A stretch of DNA of 61,732 bases from NCBI GenBank assembly GCA_934691925.1, contig CAKUTI010000008.1, positions 1 through 61,732 on the forward strand, in the 5' to 3' direction. The stretch comes from an uncultured Treponema sp. (lineage in GTDB: Bacteria; Spirochaetota; Spirochaetia; Treponematales; Treponemataceae). The notes under the pieces were generated by a model that did no database searches, was not told the origin of the DNA, and saw only the letters and a list, made by a program, of their open reading frames with translations. This document shows positions 1 to 9,364 of the stretch, piece by piece. The translations under genes and the position numbers were made by a program. Position 1 is the first letter of the stretch. Each line of letters starts with the position of its first letter.

Positions 1-402
1 AAAAATATAAATGCCCGTATGCCGTTGTTCCGTTATGGAAAAGGCCATATTCTCAATACTTATTTTGACGCTGGCACGCAGTCAGATAGCGCAAGCTGCA
101 TAAATGTCCGTGCTGGAAGCGAACTCTATATTGAAGGAAACAACTTTGCGAATTTCTCAAAGACAACAGGAGACTCTGTTGTGAACGGAAGCTATTTAAT
201 CGGTTTTTATTTTGCGGATTCTTCAAAAGAGTACGGAAATGTATCTGGAAAATGGACTGCATTGAACAACAGTTCAAGCATCTCAAGCTACGGTTCAAGT
301 TCTTATAAGCCGCCTTATTCTTACACCGTTCCTTCAACTGCGGTTTCAGAACCTGCTGTTGGAACAGATGTCGGTGTTGGCTGTGCAATAACTTTGGAGT
401 AA
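1..402 (+). CDS. C-terminal part of a pectate-lyase-like (PL1) secreted protein, cut by the window edge
   Basis: The reading frame is open from base 1 and ends at TAA 400-402, so at least 133 residues of the C-terminus are present. The segment reading NARMPLFRYGKGHILNTYF resembles the polysaccharide lyase family 1 signature, in which an Arg-rich strand is followed by G-x-x-H-x-x-N-x-Y-[FY] in the parallel beta-helix of pectate lyases. The tail is Ser/Thr/Pro rich (PYSYTVPSTAVSEPAVG) and low in charge, typical of secreted proteins. The catalytic part and any signal peptide lie outside the window. If it is PL1, it would cleave pectate by beta-elimination outside the cell. Another right-handed beta-helix protein is possible. 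Confidence 0.6.
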   Translation, partial: KNINARMPLFRYGKGHILNTYFDAGTQSDSASCINVRAGSELYIEGNNFANFSKTTGDSVVNGSYLIGFYFADSSKEYGNVSGKWTALNNSSSISSYGSSSYKPPYSYTVPSTAVSEPAVGTDVGVGCAITLE

Positions 403-485
403 TTTTTCCCCGGTCGTTGCGGGGCGGAAAGGCGTGAATAGTTTGCCCCGCAGAGTGGGGTATGTGAGCAACGGAGTGCGAACTA

Positions 486-507
486 GGGGAGAGGCATCTC
501 CCCTTTT
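486..507 (+). terminator. Rho-independent terminator after the pectate-lyase-like gene
   Basis: Perfect 7-bp stem GGGGAGA (486-492) and TCTCCCC (497-503) with a GGCA loop, followed by TTTT. The stretch before it (403-485) is GC rich, with runs such as GCCCCGC and GGGG, and holds no gene. Confidence 0.7.
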
Positions 508-604
508 GCTAAAAATATTCATTTTCTTGCATATTTATACAATAGTTTATTGTGGAGAGTCCTTTTTTAATTTAAAATCTTCGTAAAAATTTGGAGGTAA
601 AAAA

Positions 605-2164
605 GTGGATTCTTCTACACTTGCGAAAATCATTGCTTTCGTGCTTTATCTTGGCTTTATGGTTTACATCGGGCTTAGAAGCGCGAGCAAAAATACTAAT
701 GCGTCGGATTTTTTCTTGGGCGGTCGGAAGGTCGGCCCGTGGGTTACTGCTCTTTCTGCCGAGGCTTCTGACTCTTCCGCATGGCTTTTAATGGGCTTGC
801 CTGGGCTTTGCTATCTTGGCGGAATCAAGGAGACTTTCTGGACTGCGATGGGGCTTGTAATCGGAACATACTTGAACTGGCTGATTGTTGCTAAGCCTTT
901 GAGAAAATGCTCTATTGCTTTTGGAGACTCAATCACGATTCCTGAATTTTTCCAGAACAGGTTCAAGGACAAGTCTCATATTCTTTCTGTCTTGTGTGTG
1001 ATTTTTATTGTCTTCTTTTTTACGATTTACACGGCTTCTGGATTTGTGGCGTGCGCGAAGCTTTTCAACTCAGTTTTCGGGCTTCCTTATCACGCGGGCT
1101 TGGCAATCGGTCTTGTTGTTATTCTTTGCTACACGATTACGGGCGGATACACTGCGGTCTGCAGCACGGACTTTGTTCAGGGCGCGCTGATTTTCTGCGC
1201 TTTTGTGCTTTCGGGCGCAGTTGCAGTTATTGCTCTGGGCGGACCTGCCGAGGCGATAAGCGCGGTTCAGTCATTTGACGCGCGGGCGGTTGCTGGCGAG
1301 TTCGGTGAGAAGATGAAAGCCGCATTTGCCGCGAATTCTTCTTACAGCGGAATGAGCATTGTCTCAGCTCTTGCTTGGGGACTTGGATATTTTGGAATGC
1401 CGCATATCATCGTGCGCTTTATGGGAATCCGCTCGAACGGCGAGATAAAGAAGGCCCGCAGAATCGGAACTGTCTGGATGGTCGTCTCATATATAGGAAC
1501 ATTTTTGATTGGAACTCTCGGAACTTCTTTCCTTTTGAAGCACGGAATTCTTCTTGGAACAGGCGGAGAAAATGTTGTTGTTGATGGAATCTCGCATTTT
1601 GGAGACGCGGAGACTGTTTTCTCTGAGACAATGCAGTCGATGTATCCTGCGTTTATCGCGGGAATTTTCCTTTGCGCGATTCTTGCGGCTTCAATGTCCA
1701 CTGCCGACTCCCAGCTTTTGGCGGCTTCTTCCGCTGTGAGCCAGGATTTGTACAAGGGAATTTTCAAGAAGAACGCGAGCGAGAAGGAAGTTCTGAACGT
1801 TAGCCGTTTTGTGATTTTCCTGATTTCGCTTGTCGCGCTTTTTCTTTCGCTTAATCCGAACAGCTCGATTTTCGGGCTTGTCTCGTATGCCTGGGCTGGC
1901 TTCGGCTCTACATTCGGACCTCTGATTCTTCTCGCTCTTTTCTGGAAAAAAACGACCGCGAAAGGCGCAATTGCCGGAATCATCGGCGGCGGAATTGCGG
2001 TTGTGTTTTGGCATCAGATGCACGGCGGACTTTTTAATCTTTACGAAATCATTCCAGGATTCCTTGTCTGCTTGATTCTGACCGTCATTGTCTCGTTTCT
2101 TGACAAGAACAAAGACCCGGAGATGCTCCGCGAGTTTGACGCATACAAGAAGATGGAAGATTAA
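605..2164 (+). CDS. putP: Sodium/proline symporter PutP
   Basis: A 519-residue, strongly hydrophobic protein of the solute:sodium symporter (SSS) family that imports proline with Na+. Recognisable PutP signatures are FFLGGRKVGPWVTALSAEASD near residues 36-56, where the Ala/Ser/Asp region corresponds to the sodium-binding helix, then WLLMGLPG, SITIPEFFQNRF, YTASGFVACAKLF and GGYTAVCSTDFVQG. Length and the 12-13 hydrophobic segments fit the family. The start is GTG at 605, chosen because GGAGG at 593-597 lies 7 bases upstream. It is monocistronic, with terminator-like hairpins on both sides. Proline is the expected substrate; related SSS members move other solutes, so specificity is inferred. 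Confidence 0.93.
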   Translation: MDSSTLAKIIAFVLYLGFMVYIGLRSASKNTNASDFFLGGRKVGPWVTALSAEASDSSAWLLMGLPGLCYLGGIKETFWTAMGLVIGTYLNWLIVAKPLRKCSIAFGDSITIPEFFQNRFKDKSHILSVLCVIFIVFFFTIYTASGFVACAKLFNSVFGLPYHAGLAIGLVVILCYTITGGYTAVCSTDFVQGALIFCAFVLSGAVAVIALGGPAEAISAVQSFDARAVAGEFGEKMKAAFAANSSYSGMSIVSALAWGLGYFGMPHIIVRFMGIRSNGEIKKARRIGTVWMVVSYIGTFLIGTLGTSFLLKHGILLGTGGENVVVDGISHFGDAETVFSETMQSMYPAFIAGIFLCAILAASMSTADSQLLAASSAVSQDLYKGIFKKNASEKEVLNVSRFVIFLISLVALFLSLNPNSSIFGLVSYAWAGFGSTFGPLILLALFWKKTTAKGAIAGIIGGGIAVVFWHQMHGGLFNLYEIIPGFLVCLILTVIVSFLDKNKDPEMLREFDAYKKMED

Positions 2165-2203
2165 CGCTTAGATTTTTGCTGCCGAAAAATGCGGTTTGTT
2201 GAA

Positions 2204-2229
2204 GTCATTCCGAACTTGATTCGGAATCT
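2204..2229. repeat. Dispersed palindromic intergenic repeat, copy 1
   Basis: An inverted repeat ATTCCGAA (2207-2214) and TTCGGAAT (2220-2227), flanked by GTC and CT. Nearly the same 26-base unit occurs at 11205-11230, differing only in the loop. It lies in the 388-base gene-free stretch 2165-2552, which otherwise holds a weak GC hairpin (2255-2273) and two strong terminators. Confidence 0.6.
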
Positions 2230-2347
2230 GATTAAAAAACAATTTTGTGATAAAGCCGCTTTAGAATGGCGGCAAGTTTTTGCATGGCAGACGATGTTTT
2301 TTAGGCGGCTTTTGCATTTTGAGCCGCTTTCATTTCTTCAAAAATAA

Positions 2348-2408
2348 AAAAGCCGGGAAAGTTCCTTAACGTGTTCTGCGTTTTTGGAAACTCCCGGCTT
2401 TCTTTTTT
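2348..2408 (+). terminator. Terminator downstream of putP
   Basis: Stem AAGCCGGGA (from 2350) pairs with TCCCGGCTT (ending 2400); a second inner helix forms from AGTTCC and GGAAACT. A seven-T run follows at 2402-2408. An A run precedes the stem, so it may also act on the minus strand. Confidence 0.75.
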
Positions 2409-2470
2409 TAATTTTTTAAGGCAAATTTTTTGCAGTTGAGGCAAGCTCATATAAAATCAAAAATTCTGAT

Positions 2471-2523
2471 GAAAAAAATGCTGAAATCCGAAAAGCCAAA
2501 GTTGCTCCTTAACGGATTTCAGC
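2471..2523 (-). terminator. Terminator of the glgX-glgP operon
   Basis: Perfect 11-bp inverted repeat GCTGAAATCCG (2480-2490) and CGGATTTCAGC (2513-2523). Read on the minus strand it is followed by a seven-T run (A run 2472-2478), just after the glgP stop. A T run on the plus side (2527-2532) may make it bidirectional. Confidence 0.8.
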
Positions 2524-2552
2524 TGGATTTTTTCAAGTTTTTTTAGAATTTT

Positions 2553-5021
2553 TTAGATTCTCTCAACATCTTCCTCTGGAACATTCACTTTCTGAACGTG
2601 CCAGATGTCTCTTACATATTCTTCAATCGTGCGGTCTGAAGAGAATTTTCCGCTGTTTGCAATGTTGATTAGAGTCTTTCTTGCCCAATTTTTCTTGTCC
2701 TTGTATGCTTCCGCGACTTTTTCCTGAGCCTTGCAGTAAAGCTCGAAGTCAGCGAGAACATAGTAGACATCAGGACGCTGTCCTTCAACTCCGTAGACAA
2801 GCGAGTCGTGAAGCTCCTTGAAAAGCTGGTGGCTCGGGTCGTAAGTTCCGTCAACAAGCTGCTCGACAACTTTTGCCAGAGCAGGATTTCTTTCAAGATA
2901 CTGCTGCGGATTATAAGAGTGCTCTCTTTCCATTTTCTGGATTTCCTCAGTTGTCAGACCGAACACAAAGTTGTTGTCCTTTCCTGCCTCCTGGAAAATC
3001 TCGATGTTCGCTCCGTCGAGCGTTCCGAGCGTAAGCGCGCCGTTCACCATGAATTTCATGTTTGAAGTTCCGGAAGCCTCTTTTCCTGCAGTGGAAATTT
3101 GCTCCGAGACATCAGCCGCCGGGAAAATTTTTTCTGCGACAGAAACACGGTAGTTTTCGATGAACACAACGCGTAGCTTTCCTCCGACTCTTCGGTCGTT
3201 GTTTACGCGCTCAGCGACAGTGTTAATCAGCTTGATTATTGATTTTGCGCGCCTGTAGCCCGAAGCCGACTTCGCACCGAAGATAAATGTCCTGTTCGGA
3301 GCGTTGTAGCTTGGGTCTTCGATAATCCTGTTGTAGAGATACATTATGTGCAGAATGTTCAAAAGCTGCCGTTTGTATTCGTGGAGACGCTTTACCTGAA
3401 CATCAAAAATCGAGTCAGGATCTAGGAATTCATTCTGCTTGTGCTTTAGATATTCAACGAGAGCGTCCTTGTTGTGCCGCTTGATTGAAATAAGCTCGTC
3501 GAGCGATTTCTCGTCGTCGATGTATTTTTCAAGCCCTTTGAGTTTTGTCAAATCCTTTTCCCAGCCATGTCCGATTCTCTTTGTGATGAATTCCGCAAGT
3601 TCCGGGTTTGAGTCCAAAAGCCATCTGCGCTGGGTGATTCCGTTCGTCTTGTTGTTGAATTTCTCAGGATAAAGCTCGAACCAGTCGTGAAGCTCCACGT
3701 TTTTCAGAAGCTCTGTGTGGAGAGCCGCGACTCCGTTCACGCTGAATCCCGCATGAATCGCAAGCCAGGCCATATAGACTTTTCCGTCGTGGATAATGCT
3801 CATTCTTGTCTGCTTTGCGTAGTCGTTCGGATATTTTGCGCGAAGTTCAATCAGGAATCGCCGGTTGATTTCTTCCACAATCTGATAAATTCTAGGCAAA
3901 AGCTCCTGGAAGATTGAAACGTCCCATTTTTCAAGAGCCTCCGCAAGAATCGTGTGGTTTGTGTAGGCGAACGTCTTCTGCACAATTGCCCACGAGTCGT
4001 TCCAGCCCATCCCGTACTCGTCCATGAGAATTCTCATAAGCTCAGGGATTGCGACAACCGGATGGGTGTCGTTCAGCTGAATCACATGGTAGTCAGGGAA
4101 TTTCGAGAAGTCTGTTCCGTGGTCAGCAACAAAATGATGAACCAAGTCCTGTAGAGATGCGGAGCAGAAGAAATACTGCTGCTTCAAGCGGAGAGTTTTT
4201 CCCTGCGGGCCGTTGTCGTTCGGATAAAGCACGCGCGTGATATTTTCAGCGTTGTTCTGTCTGTAGACCGCCTCGTTGTATCTCATGTCGTTGAAAAGCT
4301 GCAGGTCGAATCCGTTTGGAGATGAAGCCTGCCAGAGACGGAGCGTGTTCACTGTGTTTGTGTCGAATCCGACAATCGGCATATCGTAAGGAGTCGCCGT
4401 CACTTCCTCTGCGTTTTCAAGATAGAATCTGTCCTGTCCGTCCGGAGTTTTTCCGTACTTGATTTCTCCGCCGAATTTAACTGTTACAGAAAGGTCGCTT
4501 CTTTTTACTTCCCACGGATCGCGGTGCTTAAGCCAGTTGTCAGGATATTCAACCTGATAGCCGTTCTGGATTTTCTGCTCGAACATTCCGTATTCATAGC
4601 GGATTCCGTAGCCGTGTCCCGGATAGTCGAGAGTCGCAAGCGAGTCCAGGAAGCAGGCCGCAAGCCGTCCAAGTCCGCCGTTTCCAAGTCCTGCGTCAGG
4701 CTCCTCGTCCTCAATCTGGTCATAGTTGATGTTCATTTTTCCGAGAACTTTCTTTACTTCTTCCTTGATTCCAAGATTGATAAGATTGTTGCTCAAAGCT
4801 CTTCCCATCAGAAATTCCGCAGAAAGATAATAGACCTTTTTCGTAGGTTTTTTTTCGTATTCGTTTCGGGTCGCCATCCATGCCGGCAGAATAATCTCCT
4901 GCACAGACGCTGAAACTGCGTCAAACAAATCATGGCTGCTTGCCTGAGAGATGTCCTTTCCATATTGGCGTCTTAGCCGGGCTGCAAGATTTTCCCGGAA
5001 TTTCTCTGCGTCAAACTTCAT
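2553..5021 (-). CDS. glgP: Glycogen/starch phosphorylase
   Basis: An 822-residue GT35 phosphorylase that releases glucose 1-phosphate from glycogen or maltodextrin using pyridoxal phosphate. Visible motifs are YYLSAEFLMGRAL and GLGNGGLGRLAACFLDSLAT in the N-terminal domain, FDVQVKRLHEYKRQLLN, and the PLP site EASGTSNMKFMVNGALTLGT carrying the Schiff-base lysine. Length matches the family. The frame stays open further upstream, but the ATG at 5021 is chosen because GGAGGAGA lies just before it, homology to the family begins there, and it overlaps the glgX stop in an ATGA. That overlap predicts coupled translation and co-regulation with the debranching enzyme. Confidence 0.96.
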   Translation of the reverse strand: MKFDAEKFRENLAARLRRQYGKDISQASSHDLFDAVSASVQEIILPAWMATRNEYEKKPTKKVYYLSAEFLMGRALSNNLINLGIKEEVKKVLGKMNINYDQIEDEEPDAGLGNGGLGRLAACFLDSLATLDYPGHGYGIRYEYGMFEQKIQNGYQVEYPDNWLKHRDPWEVKRSDLSVTVKFGGEIKYGKTPDGQDRFYLENAEEVTATPYDMPIVGFDTNTVNTLRLWQASSPNGFDLQLFNDMRYNEAVYRQNNAENITRVLYPNDNGPQGKTLRLKQQYFFCSASLQDLVHHFVADHGTDFSKFPDYHVIQLNDTHPVVAIPELMRILMDEYGMGWNDSWAIVQKTFAYTNHTILAEALEKWDVSIFQELLPRIYQIVEEINRRFLIELRAKYPNDYAKQTRMSIIHDGKVYMAWLAIHAGFSVNGVAALHTELLKNVELHDWFELYPEKFNNKTNGITQRRWLLDSNPELAEFITKRIGHGWEKDLTKLKGLEKYIDDEKSLDELISIKRHNKDALVEYLKHKQNEFLDPDSIFDVQVKRLHEYKRQLLNILHIMYLYNRIIEDPSYNAPNRTFIFGAKSASGYRRAKSIIKLINTVAERVNNDRRVGGKLRVVFIENYRVSVAEKIFPAADVSEQISTAGKEASGTSNMKFMVNGALTLGTLDGANIEIFQEAGKDNNFVFGLTTEEIQKMEREHSYNPQQYLERNPALAKVVEQLVDGTYDPSHQLFKELHDSLVYGVEGQRPDVYYVLADFELYCKAQEKVAEAYKDKKNWARKTLINIANSGKFSSDRTIEEYVRDIWHVQKVNVPEEDVERI

Positions 5022-7159
5022 ATTTTCTCCTCCTGAAGATTTTCCAGCTTTTCTATTGGTTTTGATATTAGTATAAGTATTGAATTTGCCAGAATAACGT
5101 AATGCTTCTGGCTTGGAAGCTCTTCTGCCTGGCTTGAAAGAAGAGCCGCCTTTCTGTTCTCGATTGAAGTGTCCACGAGGCGGAACCATTTGTTTCCTGC
5201 CGAAGCCCCTGGAATTGTGAGCGTCAGGTCGTGAATATCCATGTTCATCGCGATGTAAAAGTCGTTGTCTTCTTTCTGGAGACCTGCTGCTCGTCCGCCG
5301 AGCCTGAATGCGAGAAATCGGCTGAGTTTTTCCCAGTCCGGAATCATCGCATTCTGGTCGAACCAGCTTATGTCAGGCGGATTGTTGAACTGGCTTGTGG
5401 AATTTCCTCCGAAAAAATGTCTTCTGTGAAAGACAGGATGCTTCGCGCGCATTGCAATCAGTGTCTGCACAAATTCATAAAGAGTCGCGTTGTCCTCCAC
5501 ATTTTGCCAGTTGAACCAGCTTTCCTCGTTGTCCTGGCAGTACGCGTTGTTGTTTCCGTTCTGTGTTCTCCTTGTCTCGTCTCCTGCCACAAACATCGGA
5601 ACGCCCTGAGAAACAAGCAAAGTCGTGAAGAAATTCTTGATTTGCCTGATTCTCTTGCACTCGATTTTAGGATTGATGACAGGTCCTTCGCAGCCGTAAT
5701 TGTAGCTAAGGTTGTTGTCGCTTCCGTCCCTGTTTTCCTCTCCGTTGTCGTCATTGTGCTTGAAGTTGTACGTTACAAGGTCGTTAAGCGTGAATCCGTC
5801 GTGTGCGTCGATATAGTTGACAGAATGAATCGGGCCGCGTCCGCTCAAAGCATAAAGGTCGCTTGAGCCTGCGATTCTCGTTGCGGCTTCGGTGGAAGTG
5901 TGCTCGTCTCCGCGGATGAATTTTCTGATTCCGTCCCTGTAATGGTCATTCCATTCGCACCATCTTCCCCCCGGAAAATTTCCAATCTGATAGCCGCCGT
6001 CTGCATCCCACGGCTCTGCGATAATTTTTGTGTTTGAAAGAACCGGGTCTTCTGCGATTCTTCTTGTGAGCGGCGTCGAGTCTGAGACAAATCCGCTCTC
6101 GTCTCTTGTAAGCTCGGTCGCCAAGTCAAATCGGAATCCGTCAACATGCATTTTTATGACCCAGTAGCGCAGGCAGTTAAGGATAAAATTCTGCGCGACA
6201 GGATGATTCGCGTTTATTGAGTTTCCGCAGCCAGAGTAGTTCTGGTAATACTGCTTGTCGTCTTTTGAAAGATGATAGAAAATTGAGTTGTCAAAGCCGC
6301 GGAAATTCAGCGTAACGCCTTTTTCGTTTCCTTCCGCCGTGTGGTTGAAGACAACATCGAGAATCACTTCGATTCCCGCGTTGTGGAAGGCTTTGACCAT
6401 GTCCTTGAATTCGCGGACTGCGCCGCCCGGAGTTCTGTCGCTTGAATATTTTGTTTTCGGGGCAAAAAATCCGATTGTGCTGTATCCCCAGTAATTTTTA
6501 AGGCGAGAGCCTGTTCGGGGATTTATGTTCATATTCTCGTACTCGTCAAATTCCATTACAGGAAGAAGCTCCACCGCGCTTATTCCAAGCGACTGGAGAT
6601 AAGGAATTTTCTCGATTATGCCTTTGTAAGTTCCCGGCTCTGAGACTTTTGAAGTCGGCGACGCTGTGAAGCCTTTCACGTGCATTTCGTAAATCACGGA
6701 GCGTTCAAGCGGAATTCTTAGCGGGCGGTCGTCTCCCCAGTCGTAGTCGTCCTCGTCGATAACCACGCATTTCGGAGATTTTGACAAGTCCCATTGCCGT
6801 CCGGGCTTTAAATATCTGAATACAGAGCCGTCTGTGAATGCTTTTGCGAAAGGGTCAAAAAGATACTGATTTTTGTTGAAGCGGAATCCTTTAGAAATAT
6901 CATCTGGACCGTCCGCACGGTAAAGATAAAGCGCGCCGGGCTTTAGGCCTTCAACAAAGACGTGCCACATGTCTCCGGTCTTGTTTTTTTCAGGTGTTAG
7001 CTCGATAGTGTGCGCAGGCTTTTCTGACTCTGGAGAATCGAAAAGCTCAAGAAAGATTGCTGTCGCGTTTCTGCTGTAGACACTAAAATAAACCCCTTTC
7101 GCTGTGACCATCGTTCCAGTTTCAAGAGGTTTTCCTGCTGATGTATGAATCAAGTCCAT
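5018..7159 (-). CDS. glgX: Glycogen debranching enzyme / isoamylase (GH13)
   Basis: A 713-residue GH13_11 enzyme that hydrolyses alpha-1,6 branches left after phosphorylase digestion. An N-terminal CBM48-like beta domain (GVYFSVYSRNATAIFLELFD) precedes the catalytic barrel. The barrel motifs are DVVFNHTAEG, GFRFDLATELT with the nucleophile Asp, IIAEPWDADG with the acid/base Glu, and YIDAHDGFT with the transition-state Asp. It is the first gene of the glgX-glgP operon, and its TGA overlaps the glgP ATG. No Shine-Dalgarno is seen before the ATG; a TAAAAT box ends 10 bases upstream. The exact name (GlgX versus TreX-type isoamylase) rests on similarity only. Confidence 0.94.
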   Translation of the reverse strand: MDLIHTSAGKPLETGTMVTAKGVYFSVYSRNATAIFLELFDSPESEKPAHTIELTPEKNKTGDMWHVFVEGLKPGALYLYRADGPDDISKGFRFNKNQYLFDPFAKAFTDGSVFRYLKPGRQWDLSKSPKCVVIDEDDYDWGDDRPLRIPLERSVIYEMHVKGFTASPTSKVSEPGTYKGIIEKIPYLQSLGISAVELLPVMEFDEYENMNINPRTGSRLKNYWGYSTIGFFAPKTKYSSDRTPGGAVREFKDMVKAFHNAGIEVILDVVFNHTAEGNEKGVTLNFRGFDNSIFYHLSKDDKQYYQNYSGCGNSINANHPVAQNFILNCLRYWVIKMHVDGFRFDLATELTRDESGFVSDSTPLTRRIAEDPVLSNTKIIAEPWDADGGYQIGNFPGGRWCEWNDHYRDGIRKFIRGDEHTSTEAATRIAGSSDLYALSGRGPIHSVNYIDAHDGFTLNDLVTYNFKHNDDNGEENRDGSDNNLSYNYGCEGPVINPKIECKRIRQIKNFFTTLLVSQGVPMFVAGDETRRTQNGNNNAYCQDNEESWFNWQNVEDNATLYEFVQTLIAMRAKHPVFHRRHFFGGNSTSQFNNPPDISWFDQNAMIPDWEKLSRFLAFRLGGRAAGLQKEDNDFYIAMNMDIHDLTLTIPGASAGNKWFRLVDTSIENRKAALLSSQAEELPSQKHYVILANSILILISKPIEKLENLQEEKI

Positions 7160-7315
7160 TGTATTGATAATTTTAACACGTGATATAGCAAAATTAAAGA
7201 AAATTTTAATGTTTTCAAGCCTAAATTTTGGCTTGCGCGGAGAATTTTATCTTTTCGCATTTGAGCCAAAATAAATAAAATTTCCTTGTGGCGTTTTTTG
7301 CAAAGCTGTTAAAGC

Positions 7316-9262
7316 TTATCCTTCCAAATCCGCAAGCTCTTCCCATCTGGCATAGGATTTTGCAAGCGACTCATCGACTTTCTTGTATTCAGAGCTTGCT
7401 TTCTGCACGGCTGAGAAGTCGCTTGAAGCCATCTGCGATTCAAGCGCGGATTTTTTTTCTTCAAGCTCCATAATCGTCTCTTCAAGCTGCTCGAATTCTT
7501 TTTGCTCCTTGAACGAGCGTTTCCGTTTTTTTGTTGAAGTTGAAGACGTGCCAGATTCTGCCGTTGTGTTTTTTGCGGCGTTGTCAGCGGAAGCCTGTTT
7601 TGCGTTTTTGCTCGCGCCTGATTCTTCTTTTTTATTGTTAAGCTCTTCTTTTGCTTTTTCTTCCTTGTATTCGATATATTCCGAGCATTTCCCGACAAAT
7701 CCTGAAACGTTTCCGTCGTCTTCCATAATAAAAAGCGTGTCGGCGACTTTGTCCATAAAATATCGGTCGTGGCTCACAATCAGAAGGCAGCCCTGATAAT
7801 TCAGCAGAAACTGTTCGAGAATGTTCATAGTGAAGATGTCGAAGTCGTTTGTAGGCTCGTCAAGAACGAGAAAATTCGGATTTGAAATCAAGAGGCGCAC
7901 AAGAAAGACACGCTTCCGCTCGCCGCCGCTTAATGTGCTGAGCATTGAGTGCTGGATTTTTCCTTCAAAGCCGAATTCCTTTAGGAAAAGAGACGCGCTT
8001 AAAGTTTTTTCGTCGTTCATTTTGATTACGTCCGCCGCTTCCTCGATGTATTCAAGGACAGTCATGCTCAAATCCTTGAACTGTGGGTTTTGCTGGTAGT
8101 AGCCGAAATGCGTGTTCTCGCCTTTTACGACAGTGCCCGAATCCGGCTGGAGCGCGCCTGTTATTATGTTCAGAAGAGTTGATTTTCCACTTCCGTTGCC
8201 GCCGAAAACTCCGATTTTTTCGCCTTTTGAGAATGTGTAGCTGAAATCTTTCAGGACAGGAGCGGTCTCGTTTGTCTTCTTGAAATTCTTGCTGATTGAG
8301 TGAAGCTCCAGAATCTTTCCTCCGAGCCTTCTTCCTGCGACTTCAAACTGAAATCCCTTGTCTTTTGCGAATTTCTCGCGGTTTATGAGCTGCATATCGC
8401 GCTGGATTCTAGCTTTTGCCTTTGTTCCGCGCGCGCACGGACCGCGCCTAAGCCAGTCCCGCTCGAATCTCAAAACTGACTCGATTCTCCTTTCTGTGTT
8501 CGCCTCGACTTCCGCCTCAATCTCCTTTTTTTCAAGATATGTCGAGTAGTTTCCCTCGTAAAGCTTGATTTTTCCGCGCGCAAGCTCGTAGATATTGTTG
8601 CAGACCGCGTCAAGAAAATATCTGTCGTGCGTAACCATAAGAACGGAGCGTTTTGTCTCTGCGAGATAATTTTGAAGCCAGTAGATTGTCTCAATGTCGA
8701 GATGGTTTGTAGGCTCGTCAAGCAGAAGAAGTTTTGTGTCCTCAACGAGAACCTGCGCAAGCGCGACTTTTTTCAGCATGCCGCCGCTCAGTTCCGACAT
8801 TTTTCGGCTTAAATCGTGAATTCCAAGCACGCCGAGTATCGAGCGGATTTGCGACTCGTAGTTCCAAAGATTTCCGGCTTCCATTTTTTGTGTAAGCTCG
8901 TCGAATTTTTTCTGTTGTGATGAAGAAAGCCCGTCTTCCATTTTCTCGCAGATTTCGTCATATTCTGTGATGATTTTCAGCTTTGGACTTTGGGATTTGA
9001 AGATGTGCTCGCGGATTGTGTTGTTTCCGTCGAATTCAGGATTCTGGCTTAGGTAGCTTACGCCCGCGCTCTTGTTTATTACAATTTGTCCGTTGTCCGG
9101 CTGGAGAACGCCTGCAATCACGTTTAGAAGCGTTGATTTTCCAGTTCCGTTCCGGCCGATGATTGCGGCTTTGTCGCCTTCGTTAAGCCCGAATGTAACG
9201 TCCTGAAAAAGCGGTTTTTCCCGCCCTATTTTTGAAATGCCTGAAATCGAGAGAATATTCAT
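7316..9262 (-). CDS. uup: ABC-F ATPase, Uup type
   Basis: A 648-residue soluble protein with two ABC ATPase domains and no membrane segments. Walker A motifs are GRNGTGKST and GGNGSGKST; signatures LSGGMLKK and LSGGERKR are followed by LLLDEPTNHLD and LVLDEPTNDFD. The sequence DWLRRGPCARGTKAKARI after the first domain is typical of Uup. The C-terminus (about residues 545-648) is Lys/Glu rich and should form the Uup coiled coil that binds nucleic acid. ABC-F proteins act on ribosomes; Uup has been linked to transposon excision and late 50S assembly. There is no clear Shine-Dalgarno at the ATG. Confidence 0.92.
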   Translation of the reverse strand: MNILSISGISKIGREKPLFQDVTFGLNEGDKAAIIGRNGTGKSTLLNVIAGVLQPDNGQIVINKSAGVSYLSQNPEFDGNNTIREHIFKSQSPKLKIITEYDEICEKMEDGLSSSQQKKFDELTQKMEAGNLWNYESQIRSILGVLGIHDLSRKMSELSGGMLKKVALAQVLVEDTKLLLLDEPTNHLDIETIYWLQNYLAETKRSVLMVTHDRYFLDAVCNNIYELARGKIKLYEGNYSTYLEKKEIEAEVEANTERRIESVLRFERDWLRRGPCARGTKAKARIQRDMQLINREKFAKDKGFQFEVAGRRLGGKILELHSISKNFKKTNETAPVLKDFSYTFSKGEKIGVFGGNGSGKSTLLNIITGALQPDSGTVVKGENTHFGYYQQNPQFKDLSMTVLEYIEEAADVIKMNDEKTLSASLFLKEFGFEGKIQHSMLSTLSGGERKRVFLVRLLISNPNFLVLDEPTNDFDIFTMNILEQFLLNYQGCLLIVSHDRYFMDKVADTLFIMEDDGNVSGFVGKCSEYIEYKEEKAKEELNNKKEESGASKNAKQASADNAAKNTTAESGTSSTSTKKRKRSFKEQKEFEQLEETIMELEEKKSALESQMASSDFSAVQKASSEYKKVDESLAKSYARWEELADLEG

Positions 9263-9272
9263 TTTAGAAAAG

Positions 9273-9298
9273 CGGCGGCCGAGCCTAGAAAACCGCCG
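9273..9298 (-). terminator. Possible terminator of the thioredoxin transcript
   Basis: On the minus strand CGGCGG pairs with CCGCCG, followed by CTTTTCT, directly before the uup ATG. The stem is only 6 bp with a 14-base loop, so it may be leaky and allow read-through into uup. Confidence 0.4.
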
Positions 9299-9364
9299 TT
9301 AAAGTAAAAGTCATTTTTTCCGGCTCAATGACTGTGCTGTAAAAAAACGTTGCTTTGAATTTTG

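Noticed and set aside
1342..1983. 213-residue open frame antisense to putP
   Set aside because: It mirrors the codon pattern of a clearly recognised symporter on the other strand and has no recognisable domain or ribosome site.
5022..5189. N-terminal extension of glycogen phosphorylase by 56 residues
   Set aside because: The extension overlaps glgX, has no similarity to phosphorylases, and a strong GGAGGAGA precedes the internal ATG.
5231..5866. 211-residue open frame antisense to glgX
   Set aside because: It lies wholly inside glgX, whose catalytic motifs are intact; no family recognised.
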